In this document: in pieces, positions 8,216-16,686 of the stretch | How positions within the stretch are numbered: position 1 is the first letter of the stretch | Layout of the letters: every line of letters begins with the position of its first letter | Assembly: GCA_005808505.1 (NCBI GenBank) | Contig: SYLX01000030.1 | Coordinates: 1-44,206, forward strand | Length of the DNA: 44,206 bases | Direction of reading: 5' to 3' | Source of the DNA: Bdellovibrionales bacterium | GTDB lineage: Bacteria; Bdellovibrionota; Bdellovibrionia; Bdellovibrionales; JAMPXM01 | The notes under the pieces: model-generated | The model's database searches: none | What the model was told of the DNA's origin: nothing | Seen by the model: the letters and a program-made list of their open reading frames with translations, nothing else | Made by a program: the position numbers and the translations under genes

Positions 8216-10498
8216 TCAGTACTTCGTGGGGTACCCAATCGCGTCGGGGTCCGTTGATGGACATGTCGAGTAGGGGGCCGTTCCGCTGAGCGCGCCGTTG
8301 TTGCAATAACGCTCTTCTTTCACGTACGCGCACATGTACCAGTTGTAGTGCTTGAAGTGGTACGCGATCACTTTCGTTCCGTGCGCTACGGTCTGGCCGT
8401 TGAACGTACAGTTCGTGTGACCTTGAACCGAGCACGTCCCGTGCGTGTAAGAACCGCTCAAGACACCATTGTTACACGTGCGTGTTTGCGCCGTACAAGT
8501 ATTGCCGTAGTTCACCGAGCTCGAAGCGTAAGCCTGAACCGATCCGCCGTGCGGGATCGTCTGGCCGTTGAACGAGCACGAAGCCGATGCACCTTGAACT
8601 TGGCAGCTTCCGCTTGCGTACGAGCCGCTCAAGACACCGTTGTTACAAGTGCGAGACTGCGCTTGGCACTGTTGACCTTGCGGAACAGTGGACTGTGCGT
8701 ACGCGACAACCGACTGTTGATGCGCGATCGTCTGGCCGTTGAATTGGCACGATGCACCCGTTCCGTGCGTACAGTGGCTGAACTGATAATTTCCGACAAG
8801 AACGCCGTTTTCACACTTTCTCTTCTCGAACACGCACACACCGCCCGAAGTCGGCGTGGAGTTCTGGTAGGCAGTTACGATACAGCCGTTCGGAATCGTG
8901 TACCCGTTGAAGATACAGGACGCCGGTTGACCAACCGTACAGCTACCGAATGCGTAAGTTCCAGCGAGCGTGCCGTTGTAGCAAGTGCGAACCTGAGCGA
9001 CGCAGGACTGACCTGAGGGAACACTCGAATCCTTGTAGGCCAAGATCGACTGGTTATGCGCAACGGTTTGGCCGTTGAACATACAAGAGGCTGGTTGGCC
9101 AGGGGTACAAGAAGCGTATGCGTAAGAACCCGAGAGCTGACCATTGTTACAGACACGAGGCTGCTGAACGCAAGACTGACTGCTGTCGACCGTCGAGTTT
9201 TGGAAAGCGATCACCGCTTCACCGTGCGCGATCGTCTGACCATTGAACGAACAGCTAGCGGCACCACCAACCGTACAAGAAGCAAACGTGAAGCTTCCCG
9301 ACAGTTGACCGTTTGTGCAAGAGCGCGTTTCCGGCAAACACTGTTGGCCGAAAGGAACGGCCGAGTTCTGGAACGCGATGACCGAAGTTCCGGAGTTCAC
9401 CGTTTGTCCGTTGAACTGACAGGCCGCTTGAGTTCCTTGCGCGCACGAAGCGTGCGGGAACGAGCCGCTGAGAACGCCATTCGTACAAACGCGCGATTCG
9501 CCGTTGCACAAGTTACCGGCGGGAACTGTCGAGTTTTGGAAGCCGATCACTCCTGAACCAGAGGGAATCGTTTGGCCGTTGAACAAGCAAGCGGCCGGCG
9601 TGCCGATTGAGCAAGACGAATAGTTGTACGAACCGGAGAGTGTTCCGTTTGTACATACGCGGCTTTCAGGCACGCACTGTTGGCCGAAAGGCACCGTTGA
9701 GTTTTGGTAGGCGATCACGGCCGAGCCCGAACCGATTGTCTGACCATCGAACAAACATGCGGCCGGGGCCATCGGAGCGCACGATCCGTACGTGAACGTT
9801 CCGTTCAACTGTCCATTTTGGCAGAGGCGGAATTCCGCCGTACACGATTGTCCGTTTGGAACTGTTGACGCCTGGTAAGCGAAGACGCCGGATCCATGCG
9901 CAATCGTCTGTCCGTTGAATTGACAAGAAGCGGGAGCGCCCACCGAACAGTTCGCGTACTGGTGGTTACCGGAGAGAGAGCCATTGTTACACGTGCGAAC
10001 TTCCGATTGGCATGTCTGTCCGTTGGGAACCGTCGATGTCAGGTAGGCCGTAACGCTCTGACCGTGATTGATGGTTTGTCCGTTGAACAAACAGTTCTGC
10101 GGAGCACCGGTTGCGCAAGACGCATATTGGTAATCGCCTGAGAGGATGCCGTTATTACATGTTCTCTGCTGCGAAATACATTGGAGTCCGTTCGGAGCCG
10201 TTGAGCTTTGGTAAGCCGTTACGCTCTGACCATGGGCCACGGTTTGTCCGTTGAAAGTACAGCTACCGACGCCGTCGAGAATCTGTTGGCAGTTCGGATC
10301 CGTACACTGATCGAGGCGACGCTCGGATTCTTTGTCATCCATGCCGAAGCGAGAGCGCATGCAGTTTTGAAAAACTGCGGTCGCACCGAAAGCAAAGAAG
10401 ATGAAGAACGCGGCCGTTGCCGAAGCCTTCATTTTATAAGTGAAGCTCGCCGGAAAAAGCTTCGCCCAAAACGAACTCAGTTTCGTCAGAAAATTCAT
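8216..10498 (-). CDS. secreted cysteine-rich protein of twelve 56-residue repeats
   Basis: The 760-residue protein begins with an N-terminal hydrophobic segment (about 26-44) ending in AVFQNC, with Cys46. This is not a canonical lipobox but is placed like one. The rest is twelve consecutive units of about 56 residues with the pattern C-x-FNGQT(I/V)...(A/S)xxxSTVPxGQxC, six residues, C(N/T)NGxLSGSY, then C. Cysteines fall at unit positions 1, 28, 35 and 49, so two disulphides per unit are likely. Unit 9 (FNGYT) and unit 12 are the most diverged. An AGAGGA ribosome site is seven bases before the ATG at 10498. I do not know a named domain for the unit. A surface fibre, adhesin or binding stalk is a reasonable inference. 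Confidence 0.85.
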   Translation of the reverse strand: MNFLTKLSSFWAKLFPASFTYKMKASATAAFFIFFAFGATAVFQNCMRSRFGMDDKESERRLDQCTDPNCQQILDGVGSCTFNGQTVAHGQSVTAYQSSTAPNGLQCISQQRTCNNGILSGDYQYASCATGAPQNCLFNGQTINHGQSVTAYLTSTVPNGQTCQSEVRTCNNGSLSGNHQYANCSVGAPASCQFNGQTIAHGSGVFAYQASTVPNGQSCTAEFRLCQNGQLNGTFTYGSCAPMAPAACLFDGQTIGSGSAVIAYQNSTVPFGQQCVPESRVCTNGTLSGSYNYSSCSIGTPAACLFNGQTIPSGSGVIGFQNSTVPAGNLCNGESRVCTNGVLSGSFPHASCAQGTQAACQFNGQTVNSGTSVIAFQNSAVPFGQQCLPETRSCTNGQLSGSFTFASCTVGGAASCSFNGQTIAHGEAVIAFQNSTVDSSQSCVQQPRVCNNGQLSGSYAYASCTPGQPASCMFNGQTVAHNQSILAYKDSSVPSGQSCVAQVRTCYNGTLAGTYAFGSCTVGQPASCIFNGYTIPNGCIVTAYQNSTPTSGGVCVFEKRKCENGVLVGNYQFSHCTHGTGASCQFNGQTIAHQQSVVAYAQSTVPQGQQCQAQSRTCNNGVLSGSYASGSCQVQGASASCSFNGQTIPHGGSVQAYASSSVNYGNTCTAQTRTCNNGVLSGSYTHGTCSVQGHTNCTFNGQTVAHGTKVIAYHFKHYNWYMCAYVKEERYCNNGALSGTAPYSTCPSTDPDAIGYPTKY

Positions 10499-10569
10499 CG
10501 TGAATTCCTCTAAAATAGTGGTCCTTCCACAATCTTAGCAGCCCTTCAGCGTGATCTAACGTGATATCG

Positions 10570-10593
10570 AGCCGAGAGAAAACTATCTCGGCT
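10570..10593. terminator. hairpin at the 3' end of the kinase gene
   Basis: AGCCGAGA and TCTCGGCT pair with an 8-base loop. The hairpin directly abuts the stop codon of the minus-strand kinase gene. There is no T-run on the minus strand, so it may be a weak terminator or an mRNA end-protecting hairpin. On the plus strand it is followed by TTAGTTTAG. Confidence 0.5.
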
Positions 10594-12174
10594 TTAGTTT
10601 AGTCTCTCTGGACGTTCGCAGAGGTGTTTGTCCAGCGTCGCGAGGAACAACGGTTTATCGATGGGCTTAGTCAGGTAATCCGTGCAACCCGCATCGAGGC
10701 AACGTTGGCGATCACCCGTCATCGCGTTTGCGGTAAGGGCGATGATCGGCGAGCCTAGACCTTGCAAGCGCAGCCGGCGTGTTGTTTCGTATCCGTCCAT
10801 CTCCGGCATCTGAATATCCATGATAACGACGTCGAACGATTCACGACTTGTTTGGTCGAGCGCCGCTTGCCCGTTCGGGGCATAAGACGTTCTTGCACCT
10901 ACCCCGACTAAGAGCCTATCGAGAAGTTTATGATTATCCTCGTTGTCATCGACGATCAGAACTTTTCGACCCGCGAGCTGAGAATCGAGCTCGCGAGGAT
11001 TTGAAGTCTTTGCAGCGAAACTGGATTCAGCAGCTTCTTCCAACGGAAGCGAAACTGAGATGCAGATGGTTTGAGTCTCCGACGACGATGCCGGCGAGTG
11101 TTTGAGTTCGACTTCTCCACCCATCACGCGCGAAATTTTTCGAGCCAGCGCGAGTCCGAGGCCGCTCTCGCGTGCTCGTCGCGGTTGCGAAGGAGATTTG
11201 TCAGCGAAGGGCTCAAAAAGCGATTCCGGATTATGAGGGAAGTCCCGATTCTCTGTAGTGGCGCTGATCTGAAACTCAAATTCGATGGCGCGCGAACTCA
11301 TGCTTTTGATGGCTCGAGCGCGGAAGTGAAAACAAAGTCGCTCTTTGAGTGCGGTGTCTATATCGGTGGCTGGCGGGAGAACATAGGAAAGTAGGGCTTC
11401 GAAAGCATTAAGTGCGATCTGCTTGATGCGAGAGGCATCAGTATAAGCAGCTTGCGTCCAGGAGCCGTGTTGCGTGAACGAGATGCCGACGTTGGCTTGT
11501 CGTGCCCGGTCTTCAAGAAGTCGTTCAACCTCGTCGATCACGACTTCGAGGCGAATAGGTGAGCGGTCGATGGCGATTGTTCCGTTTTCAAGAGCGCTTA
11601 GATCTTCAACATCTCGAATTAGTGAAACGAGAAACTGTCCATTGCGGCGAATGGCGCTCACGAACTCTTGCCGTTCTTCATCGGCTAGGCGCGGATTTTC
11701 GAGAAGATCCGCAAAACCAACTACGGCAGCGAGCGGCGTTCGGATTTCGTGACTGAGATTCGCTAAGAAGCGGGATTTTGCTTCATTTGCGCGATCAGCC
11801 GTAATCCGCGCGACGAACTGATGACGTTCGGCATTTCGGAGACGCCCCGAAAGCCAGCTCACCAAAGCACCCATGAACAGAAATGTTGTGATCCTCATGG
11901 AGTCGGCACTGTCGAGTTCAAAAAAGCTGATGGGCTCCAGCAAAGCAAACCAAACAAAGAGATCAAGCATGATTGTGGAAAAGAGCCCCGGACCGAAGCC
12001 AAACAAGAGAGCGATGACGAAGACCGATGGGTAAATGAATAAAAAATTCGAGCCGGGCACCGAATCGTTCAGCAAGTACTGAATGCCTGCGGCCGGAAGG
12101 CACAGAAATGCAGCATAGATGTAATGTCGGAACGAGACGCGAGTCGTCTCCGAACGCAAGTTGAAGAGTCCCAT
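10594..12174 (-). CDS. hybrid histidine kinase (DUF4118-like sensor, HisKA, degenerate ATPase, receiver)
   Basis: The 526-residue protein has four parts. A KdpD-like (DUF4118-type) membrane segment of about four helices spans residues 18-110. A HisKA domain has the H-box LSHEIRTPL (His142). A HATPase-like domain spans about 205-380. A receiver domain follows from 403 with an intact acidic pocket (VDD, phospho-acceptor Asp453 in MDIQMP, Lys in TKP). The F-box and second G-box (GLGLA) are present. The N-box reads ALNAFEALLSY, so the Asn that binds magnesium appears to be Ala. The DxGxG of the first G-box is not recognisable (ISATTENRDFP). Kinase activity is therefore questionable; it may be a scaffold or phosphatase. 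The ATG at 12174 is preferred over the TTG at 12180. It lies downstream of the SUI1-like gene on the same strand. Confidence 0.88.
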   Translation of the reverse strand: MGLFNLRSETTRVSFRHYIYAAFLCLPAAGIQYLLNDSVPGSNFLFIYPSVFVIALLFGFGPGLFSTIMLDLFVWFALLEPISFFELDSADSMRITTFLFMGALVSWLSGRLRNAERHQFVARITADRANEAKSRFLANLSHEIRTPLAAVVGFADLLENPRLADEERQEFVSAIRRNGQFLVSLIRDVEDLSALENGTIAIDRSPIRLEVVIDEVERLLEDRARQANVGISFTQHGSWTQAAYTDASRIKQIALNAFEALLSYVLPPATDIDTALKERLCFHFRARAIKSMSSRAIEFEFQISATTENRDFPHNPESLFEPFADKSPSQPRRARESGLGLALARKISRVMGGEVELKHSPASSSETQTICISVSLPLEEAAESSFAAKTSNPRELDSQLAGRKVLIVDDNEDNHKLLDRLLVGVGARTSYAPNGQAALDQTSRESFDVVIMDIQMPEMDGYETTRRLRLQGLGSPIIALTANAMTGDRQRCLDAGCTDYLTKPIDKPLFLATLDKHLCERPERLN

Positions 12175-12252
12175 CGTCAAAATAGGATTGTCACTTTTGA
12201 CTATTAAAAGCCAGCGTTATTCCCTGCATGATCGAAGCTTCAGAATCGCACG

Positions 12253-12534
12253 TTAACGTTTTATTTTGACTTCGTGCTGATCCAAAAACTTGCAGACGCG
12301 ATCGCGATGATCGCCTTGAAGTTCGATCACACCTTCTTTGCGATCCATCAGGTAGGTGCCGCCTGCACCGCAGGCTTGCTTCAGCATTTTTACCAAATCT
12401 TTGAGAAACAACTCCTGCTTCGGAAGGCCATCGAGGAGAGTGACGGTTTTGCCTTTGCGACCGCTTGTATCGAGCTTTACGCTCACGACAAAATTTCGAG
12501 ATTTAAAGTGTTTTGAAAAAGGATCTTCAGCCAT
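12253..12534 (-). CDS. eIF1/SUI1-family translation factor (YciH-like)
   Basis: The 93-residue protein matches the bacterial eIF1-like family, with the lysine-rich GRKGKTVTLLDGLP strand-turn, then QACGAGGTY and VIELQGDHRDRV. YciH/SUI1 proteins bind the small ribosomal subunit and affect start-site fidelity; in bacteria the role is auxiliary. The ATG overlaps the end of the upstream EamA gene by eight bases, implying translational coupling. No separate ribosome site is obvious. Confidence 0.88.
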   Translation of the reverse strand: MAEDPFSKHFKSRNFVVSVKLDTSGRKGKTVTLLDGLPKQELFLKDLVKMLKQACGAGGTYLMDRKEGVIELQGDHRDRVCKFLDQHEVKIKR

Positions 12535-13435
12535 TTGCTCGCACTTTCTTTCGGGTCGGTAGAGAGACGAAGATAAATGCCAGAAGAACTAAGCACCCGC
12601 CAAGAGTTTGCAGATGCGAGAGTCTTTCATCGAGAAAGATAAAAGCGATCAAGATACTCGTGACCGGTTCGGAAGTGCTTAAAATTGAAACTTCCCAACT
12701 GCGAAGCTTCTGTAGTCCGGCAAGAAATAAGCTCATCGCGGCGATCGAGCAGATCAAAGCCAGGCCTAAGAGCAGCGGCCAGATTTCAGAAATCAGTGCC
12801 ACGACATGTGCGGGATCTCTCCAGTTGAAAAGTCCAAGAGTGAGTCCCGCGGCTAGCTGCATGATTCCAGCTGAGGGCAAAACGTCCACCCCTTCGAGTT
12901 GCTTGCGAGAAAACAGAATGTAAGCCGAGTAAAAGACTGCGGATGCAATTCCAAATCCAAGCGCTACGGCGTTCGTAACGTAAAAGTCACCCCAAACCAA
13001 ACCGGCCAAACCCAACGTTGCCATCGGAATAACGAAGAGCCGGTTGCGCGGGATTTTCTCACCGAGAAAAATCCAAGCCCCGGCGGCGACCGAGATCGGA
13101 TAAGTGTAGAGTAAGAGCACCGTTAAAGAGACCGAAAGACCTTTGAGAGCTTGAAAGTAGAAAAACGAAAAGACCGCGTAGCCAAAAATTCCGAGGAGTA
13201 CCGACCAAACGATTTTCGCCCGCGGCAAGCGAAGTCGATCGGGTGACCGGAGCGCAAGGAAGCTTAAAAGCAAAACTCCGGCGAAAGTAAATCGAAACGA
13301 TAGCAGCTCGCCGGGAGTGACGCCCTTTGCGAAAGCGGCTTTTCCGAAAAGTCCAAGAAATCCGAAACAGAATCCTGAGAGCAGAATTTGTGCGATTCCG
13401 AGGGCCCGGGGAGAAAATCGAGGCTGCGTATTCAT
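12527..13435 (-). CDS. EamA/DMT-family transporter
   Basis: This 302-residue inner-membrane protein has ten hydrophobic helices in two homologous halves (EamA repeat). Features include GFLGLFGKAAF at the N-terminus, Pro in LLLYTYPISVAAGAW at the end of the first half, and EPVTSILIAFIFLDE in the second. DMT exporters move amino acids, nucleosides or other metabolites; the substrate is unknown. No Shine-Dalgarno precedes the ATG. Instead a TAGAAT box lies seven bases upstream (13448-13443, minus strand), compatible with leaderless transcription. It forms an operon with the SUI1-like gene. Confidence 0.9.
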   Translation of the reverse strand: MNTQPRFSPRALGIAQILLSGFCFGFLGLFGKAAFAKGVTPGELLSFRFTFAGVLLLSFLALRSPDRLRLPRAKIVWSVLLGIFGYAVFSFFYFQALKGLSVSLTVLLLYTYPISVAAGAWIFLGEKIPRNRLFVIPMATLGLAGLVWGDFYVTNAVALGFGIASAVFYSAYILFSRKQLEGVDVLPSAGIMQLAAGLTLGLFNWRDPAHVVALISEIWPLLLGLALICSIAAMSLFLAGLQKLRSWEVSILSTSEPVTSILIAFIFLDERLSHLQTLGGCLVLLAFIFVSLPTRKKVRANG

Positions 13436-13442
13436 CCGAACA

Positions 13443-13448
13443 ATTCTA
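13443..13448 (-). promoter_or_regulatory. putative -10 box (TAGAAT) for the EamA/SUI1 operon
   Basis: TAGAAT on the minus strand ends seven bases before the EamA ATG, so transcription would start at or next to the start codon. No clear -35 is visible at standard spacing. Confidence 0.4.
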
Positions 13449-13561
13449 GGTCAACACTGCCGAGAGCGTCACAAATTTCTGCATCGCGCCCCATGTCGAC
13501 AAAGGTCTTCGAGTCGATTACTCCAGTGCTCGGGTAAAGACAATTTGAGAGGGGAAACGAG

Positions 13562-14527
13562 ATGAAAGCCTTAATGGTAGCGGGTTTGGTGACGATCTTG
13601 AGCGTGGTCACAGCGCAAGCGACGACACTCAATGAAAGATTGGGGTTTAGTCCTCAAGACAAAGTTCTCTTGATTCATATCGATGATATCGGAGCTTATT
13701 CGGCCGTTGCTCCTGCGGCACGCGATGTTTTGAACTTCGGTTTGGCGAAATCGGTGAGCGGCCTGACTCCCGCGCCTGCATTCGAAGAATCACTCACGGA
13801 TTCGAAGATCGTCGGTGAAGACTTCGGCGTTCACATCACACTTACAAGTGAGCCGCGGCCCACGGGTTGGACGCCGGCAGCTGGCAGCGCAGCTGTTCCC
13901 AGCCTCGTTGATGGCAAAGGCCATTTGCTCACGAGCTTCTGGAAGCTCTACATGAAAGCGGACGAAGCTGACGTTCGTAGGGAAATCGAAGCACAGATTC
14001 AAAAAGCTTTAGCTTCTGGCCTGCGTCCGACGCATCTTGATACGCACGTTGGCACCGTGTTCTTTAAAAAGGCGTGGTTTGAACATTATCTGAGCCTAGC
14101 GCGCAAGTACCGGATCGCGCCGATGGTTCCTCGCTGGTCGCAAGAGTTAAAAGAACAGATGGGCTGGCTCGGCACGGTGATGAACTTTCTTGTACCGGGA
14201 ATGCTGAAAAAAGTAGGCGAAGCCGGATTTCTGCAACTTGACGCGATCTATATTCTGCCGTTCCCGAAAAAAGACATCGGTTACGAGGCTCGTCGCCAGA
14301 AGTACGTGGACATCCTGAAAAACTTAAAGCCTGGCGTTTCTCAGATTATCATTCATCCTGCGGGCGAAAGCTCTTCGCCCGGCGAGAACGTGCGACTTTA
14401 TGAAGCGAAGATCTTCCAAGAGCCGGCGATCGCGGAACTCATCCGAGAGCAAGGCATCCATCTCATCGGCTGGAAGCAAATCGCCGATATCTACCCTTGG
14501 GATGAAGTTCGCGAGCCTGAGCTTTAA
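13562..14527 (+). CDS. exported ChbG/YdjC-like carbohydrate deacetylase
   Basis: The 321-residue protein belongs to the ChbG/YdjC family, metal-dependent deacetylases of N-acetylated oligosaccharides. It shows IDDIG (Asp41-Asp42), GVHITLT (His91) and THLDTHVG (His158, His162), the expected catalytic Asp and metal ligands. Unlike typical cytoplasmic ChbG, it has a signal peptide (MKALMVAGL..., cleavage after AQA20). A GAGGGG ribosome site precedes the ATG. It runs convergent with the GH15 gene with only three bases between stops. A role in external or periplasmic chitin or peptidoglycan fragments is inference. Confidence 0.82.
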   Translation: MKALMVAGLVTILSVVTAQATTLNERLGFSPQDKVLLIHIDDIGAYSAVAPAARDVLNFGLAKSVSGLTPAPAFEESLTDSKIVGEDFGVHITLTSEPRPTGWTPAAGSAAVPSLVDGKGHLLTSFWKLYMKADEADVRREIEAQIQKALASGLRPTHLDTHVGTVFFKKAWFEHYLSLARKYRIAPMVPRWSQELKEQMGWLGTVMNFLVPGMLKKVGEAGFLQLDAIYILPFPKKDIGYEARRQKYVDILKNLKPGVSQIIIHPAGESSSPGENVRLYEAKIFQEPAIAELIREQGIHLIGWKQIADIYPWDEVREPEL

Positions 14528-14530
14528 AAG

Positions 14531-16018
14531 TTAACGGCATGTAAAATCGAATCCGAGAAGGTCTAGCGAGGAGCGTTCGAGTTCCTCGCGCGCTAAAACG
14601 GCTGAAAGAAAAGATGAGTAGCTCCATGTGAGATCCGTCGCGGAAGCCGGTGTTCCATCAACCTTGTTGAACTGCTCTGCCATCATCCCGTCGGTCGGAA
14701 GCGAGCGCATGATCGTTCGCATAAAGGCTTCACCTTTTTCTTTCAATCTTGAAATGAGTTTCACTCGCGCTGCAGGTTTGATGAACGCGTCTTCACCTTC
14801 CGTCAGGCGTTCACCGAGAAGCTCTTCGTAAAGCTCGCGATTGTAGCGAGTGATGATCAAGCTCTCTTGAGGGTTCGCCTTAAACCAACGAGCGACGCGG
14901 AAGTAGTGTTCTGCGTATCCCGCCGTCAAAAAATAAAACGCGTTGCCGCCATAATAGTTGTCGCCATCGTGACGGCCCATCGCCGGGCCTAGCTGGCCAC
15001 TTGGATTTTGATTGAAGGGGAACTTCTCCCGGAAGTACTTCTCAAGTTTAAAAGCGCTCAGCAGGAGCCGGTCATCACGGAAAGTAAAGTCAACAGACTC
15101 GCGTTGCGAATGGTTACTCGCGAAAACCACGGAGGAGTCCAGACCATCTCCGGGTTGGTTGACGGGATTTCCTGGCTGATCAAAAACAGGTCCGACGGAA
15201 AAGGTGTAGTATTCTTTTTCTTCGTTCCAATGTTCGCCTAGCGCGACTTTTAAGTTTTCGATCGCCACGTTCCACTGCGGAATCGAGAGGGTCGGAATCA
15301 TTCGCTGCGCTTCCTCTAGCGCTCCAAGCTGAACGACTCGTGTGTAGAAGTGATGCCCAATCGAATACTCCCAAAGATCAAAGTTGCGCTCGGCATAGTG
15401 AATCGCAATGAAGTCGAGGTCACGTTTGATGACCGACTTGATTCTCAACTTCTCAGTTTCCGCTAAGCGCTCGCCGAAGGATCTCAAATAATGCATAAGG
15501 GTGAGAGCCCGAAGAGCCGGGCCATCGTGCTGCGGTCGCGACCAAGTCGCAAAGTCGAGTGAGCCATCGACGTTGAAGCGAACTTCTCCTAGGCCGTGAG
15601 GACCTTCGGTTTTCTGGAGTTGATCAGAGAAACGAATGAAATCGAGCATAAAACCATGGATACGCTCGGCCTGGGGTGAGCCATCGACGAAATTCAAATA
15701 TCGAACGAGAGATCCCGTCACGAGAGCGGAATCACGATTCCAGTGAAAGAAGTAATCTGGATTATCCAGGTGCGGGGCTGCGATGATGCTTCCTTTTGCC
15801 GCTTCGATTTCGACCCATTCCGTATTTCCGTTCACCGTGCGGGGAACCCACTTTTTCCACTTTGTCGGCGAGAGGTTGCACGCAAAGCGCGGCATCGATT
15901 TATCTAAGGTGCGGGCGATCTCGGTATCGATTGAACGTCTTGCTTCACTGGTGCTCACGGCGAATGCCTGGGTGATCACAGGTAGGATCAAGATCGCGAG
16001 TCGAGGTAGAAACTTCAT
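14531..16018 (-). CDS. secreted GH15 glucoamylase (glucan 1,4-alpha-glucosidase)
   Basis: The 495-residue protein has a signal peptide (MKFLPRLAILILPVITQAFA) followed by a GH15 catalytic domain. It has FHWNRDSAL (residues 91-99), GLGEVRFNVDGS and RPQHDGPALRA. The general acid sits in DLWEYS (Glu217) and the general base in MMAEQFNKVDG (Glu448), followed by DLTWSY. Both catalytic acids are therefore present. It releases glucose from starch or glycogen ends outside the cytoplasm. The ribosome site (TTGGAGC) is appropriate. Sources of glucan could be environmental or prey glycogen (inference). Confidence 0.93.
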   Translation of the reverse strand: MKFLPRLAILILPVITQAFAVSTSEARRSIDTEIARTLDKSMPRFACNLSPTKWKKWVPRTVNGNTEWVEIEAAKGSIIAAPHLDNPDYFFHWNRDSALVTGSLVRYLNFVDGSPQAERIHGFMLDFIRFSDQLQKTEGPHGLGEVRFNVDGSLDFATWSRPQHDGPALRALTLMHYLRSFGERLAETEKLRIKSVIKRDLDFIAIHYAERNFDLWEYSIGHHFYTRVVQLGALEEAQRMIPTLSIPQWNVAIENLKVALGEHWNEEKEYYTFSVGPVFDQPGNPVNQPGDGLDSSVVFASNHSQRESVDFTFRDDRLLLSAFKLEKYFREKFPFNQNPSGQLGPAMGRHDGDNYYGGNAFYFLTAGYAEHYFRVARWFKANPQESLIITRYNRELYEELLGERLTEGEDAFIKPAARVKLISRLKEKGEAFMRTIMRSLPTDGMMAEQFNKVDGTPASATDLTWSYSSFLSAVLAREELERSSLDLLGFDFTCR

Positions 16019-16271
16019 GTGTGCTCCAAAGTTGAGACGAAGATTGTCACCGAGAGAACCCGTTGCGGGTGAATCCTAAAATCGTCGACAAGGTGAGCAC
16101 GGACGATCAGCTCGCGTCTAGACGAGTTTGACTTCGGAAACAGTGCATAAGTTCCAAAATTGGACGGAAATGTCTTCTTGCCACAGTGTTTCCTCTCGAC
16201 AGAAACGTGGGCATTGCAGATGATGCTCTAAACAATTTCTAAGGAATCGAAAGTCTTTCGACTTCTTGGTT

Positions 16272-16295
16272 GATCTATAGATCTATAGATCTATA
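16272..16295 (+). repeat. three perfect tandem octamers GATCTATA
   Basis: GATCTATA is repeated three times without a mismatch and ends two bases before the GGAGGA ribosome site of the gene at 16309. Each junction forms the palindrome TATAGATCTATA. It could be an operator, or a copy-number-variable tract altering the leader. Confidence 0.85.
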
Positions 16296-16308
16296 TCGGA
16301 GGAATCCC

Positions 16309-16674
16309 GTGAAGAAGCTCTTGATTGCCGGAGCCGTACTTACTGTTTCATCGGTGGCTCTCGCTCAACAATTCATCATCACTCCCGTCGAATCGAATCG
16401 TGATCTCGAGCGGAGAATTTGGCGTTTAGAGCGCGCGGTGCAAGAGCTGCAAATGAAGGTCTACAACCTCCAGAACCAGCAAACAATGCCGGCTCTCCAA
16501 GCTATCCAAATCGTGAATCAGAAGCGTTACTTCTGTAAGACGACGCCATTCATGCGCACGTTCAAATCTTACGGTCCCACGCAAATGGAAGCCCGTGAGC
16601 GCGTGGTTTCGGAGTGCTCGGCCGCGCACAATGAAATGCACTGCCGCGACGTAAAGTGCGAAATCAACGAGTAA
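16309..16674 (+). CDS. small secreted coiled-coil protein, unknown
   Basis: The start is a GTG at 16309 because GGAGGA lies five bases upstream; the in-frame ATG at 16270 would precede the repeat tract and lacks a ribosome site. The 121-residue product has a signal peptide (VKKLLIAGAVLTVSSVALAQ), then a heptad-like helix (about residues 30-55, RIWRLERAVQELQMKV), then a C-terminal part with four Cys (FCKT, SEC, HCRD, KCEI). I do not recognise a family. A periplasmic oligomer with disulphides is likely. Confidence 0.75.
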   Translation: MKKLLIAGAVLTVSSVALAQQFIITPVESNRDLERRIWRLERAVQELQMKVYNLQNQQTMPALQAIQIVNQKRYFCKTTPFMRTFKSYGPTQMEARERVVSECSAAHNEMHCRDVKCEINE

Positions 16675-16686
16675 TCTAAATTTAAA

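Noticed and set aside
8348-9556. Long plus-strand frames (222 and 166 aa) opposite the repeat protein
   Set aside because: They are antisense shadows of the 168-bp repeat, Arg/Val/Thr-rich without domains, and the minus-strand frame is clearly coding.
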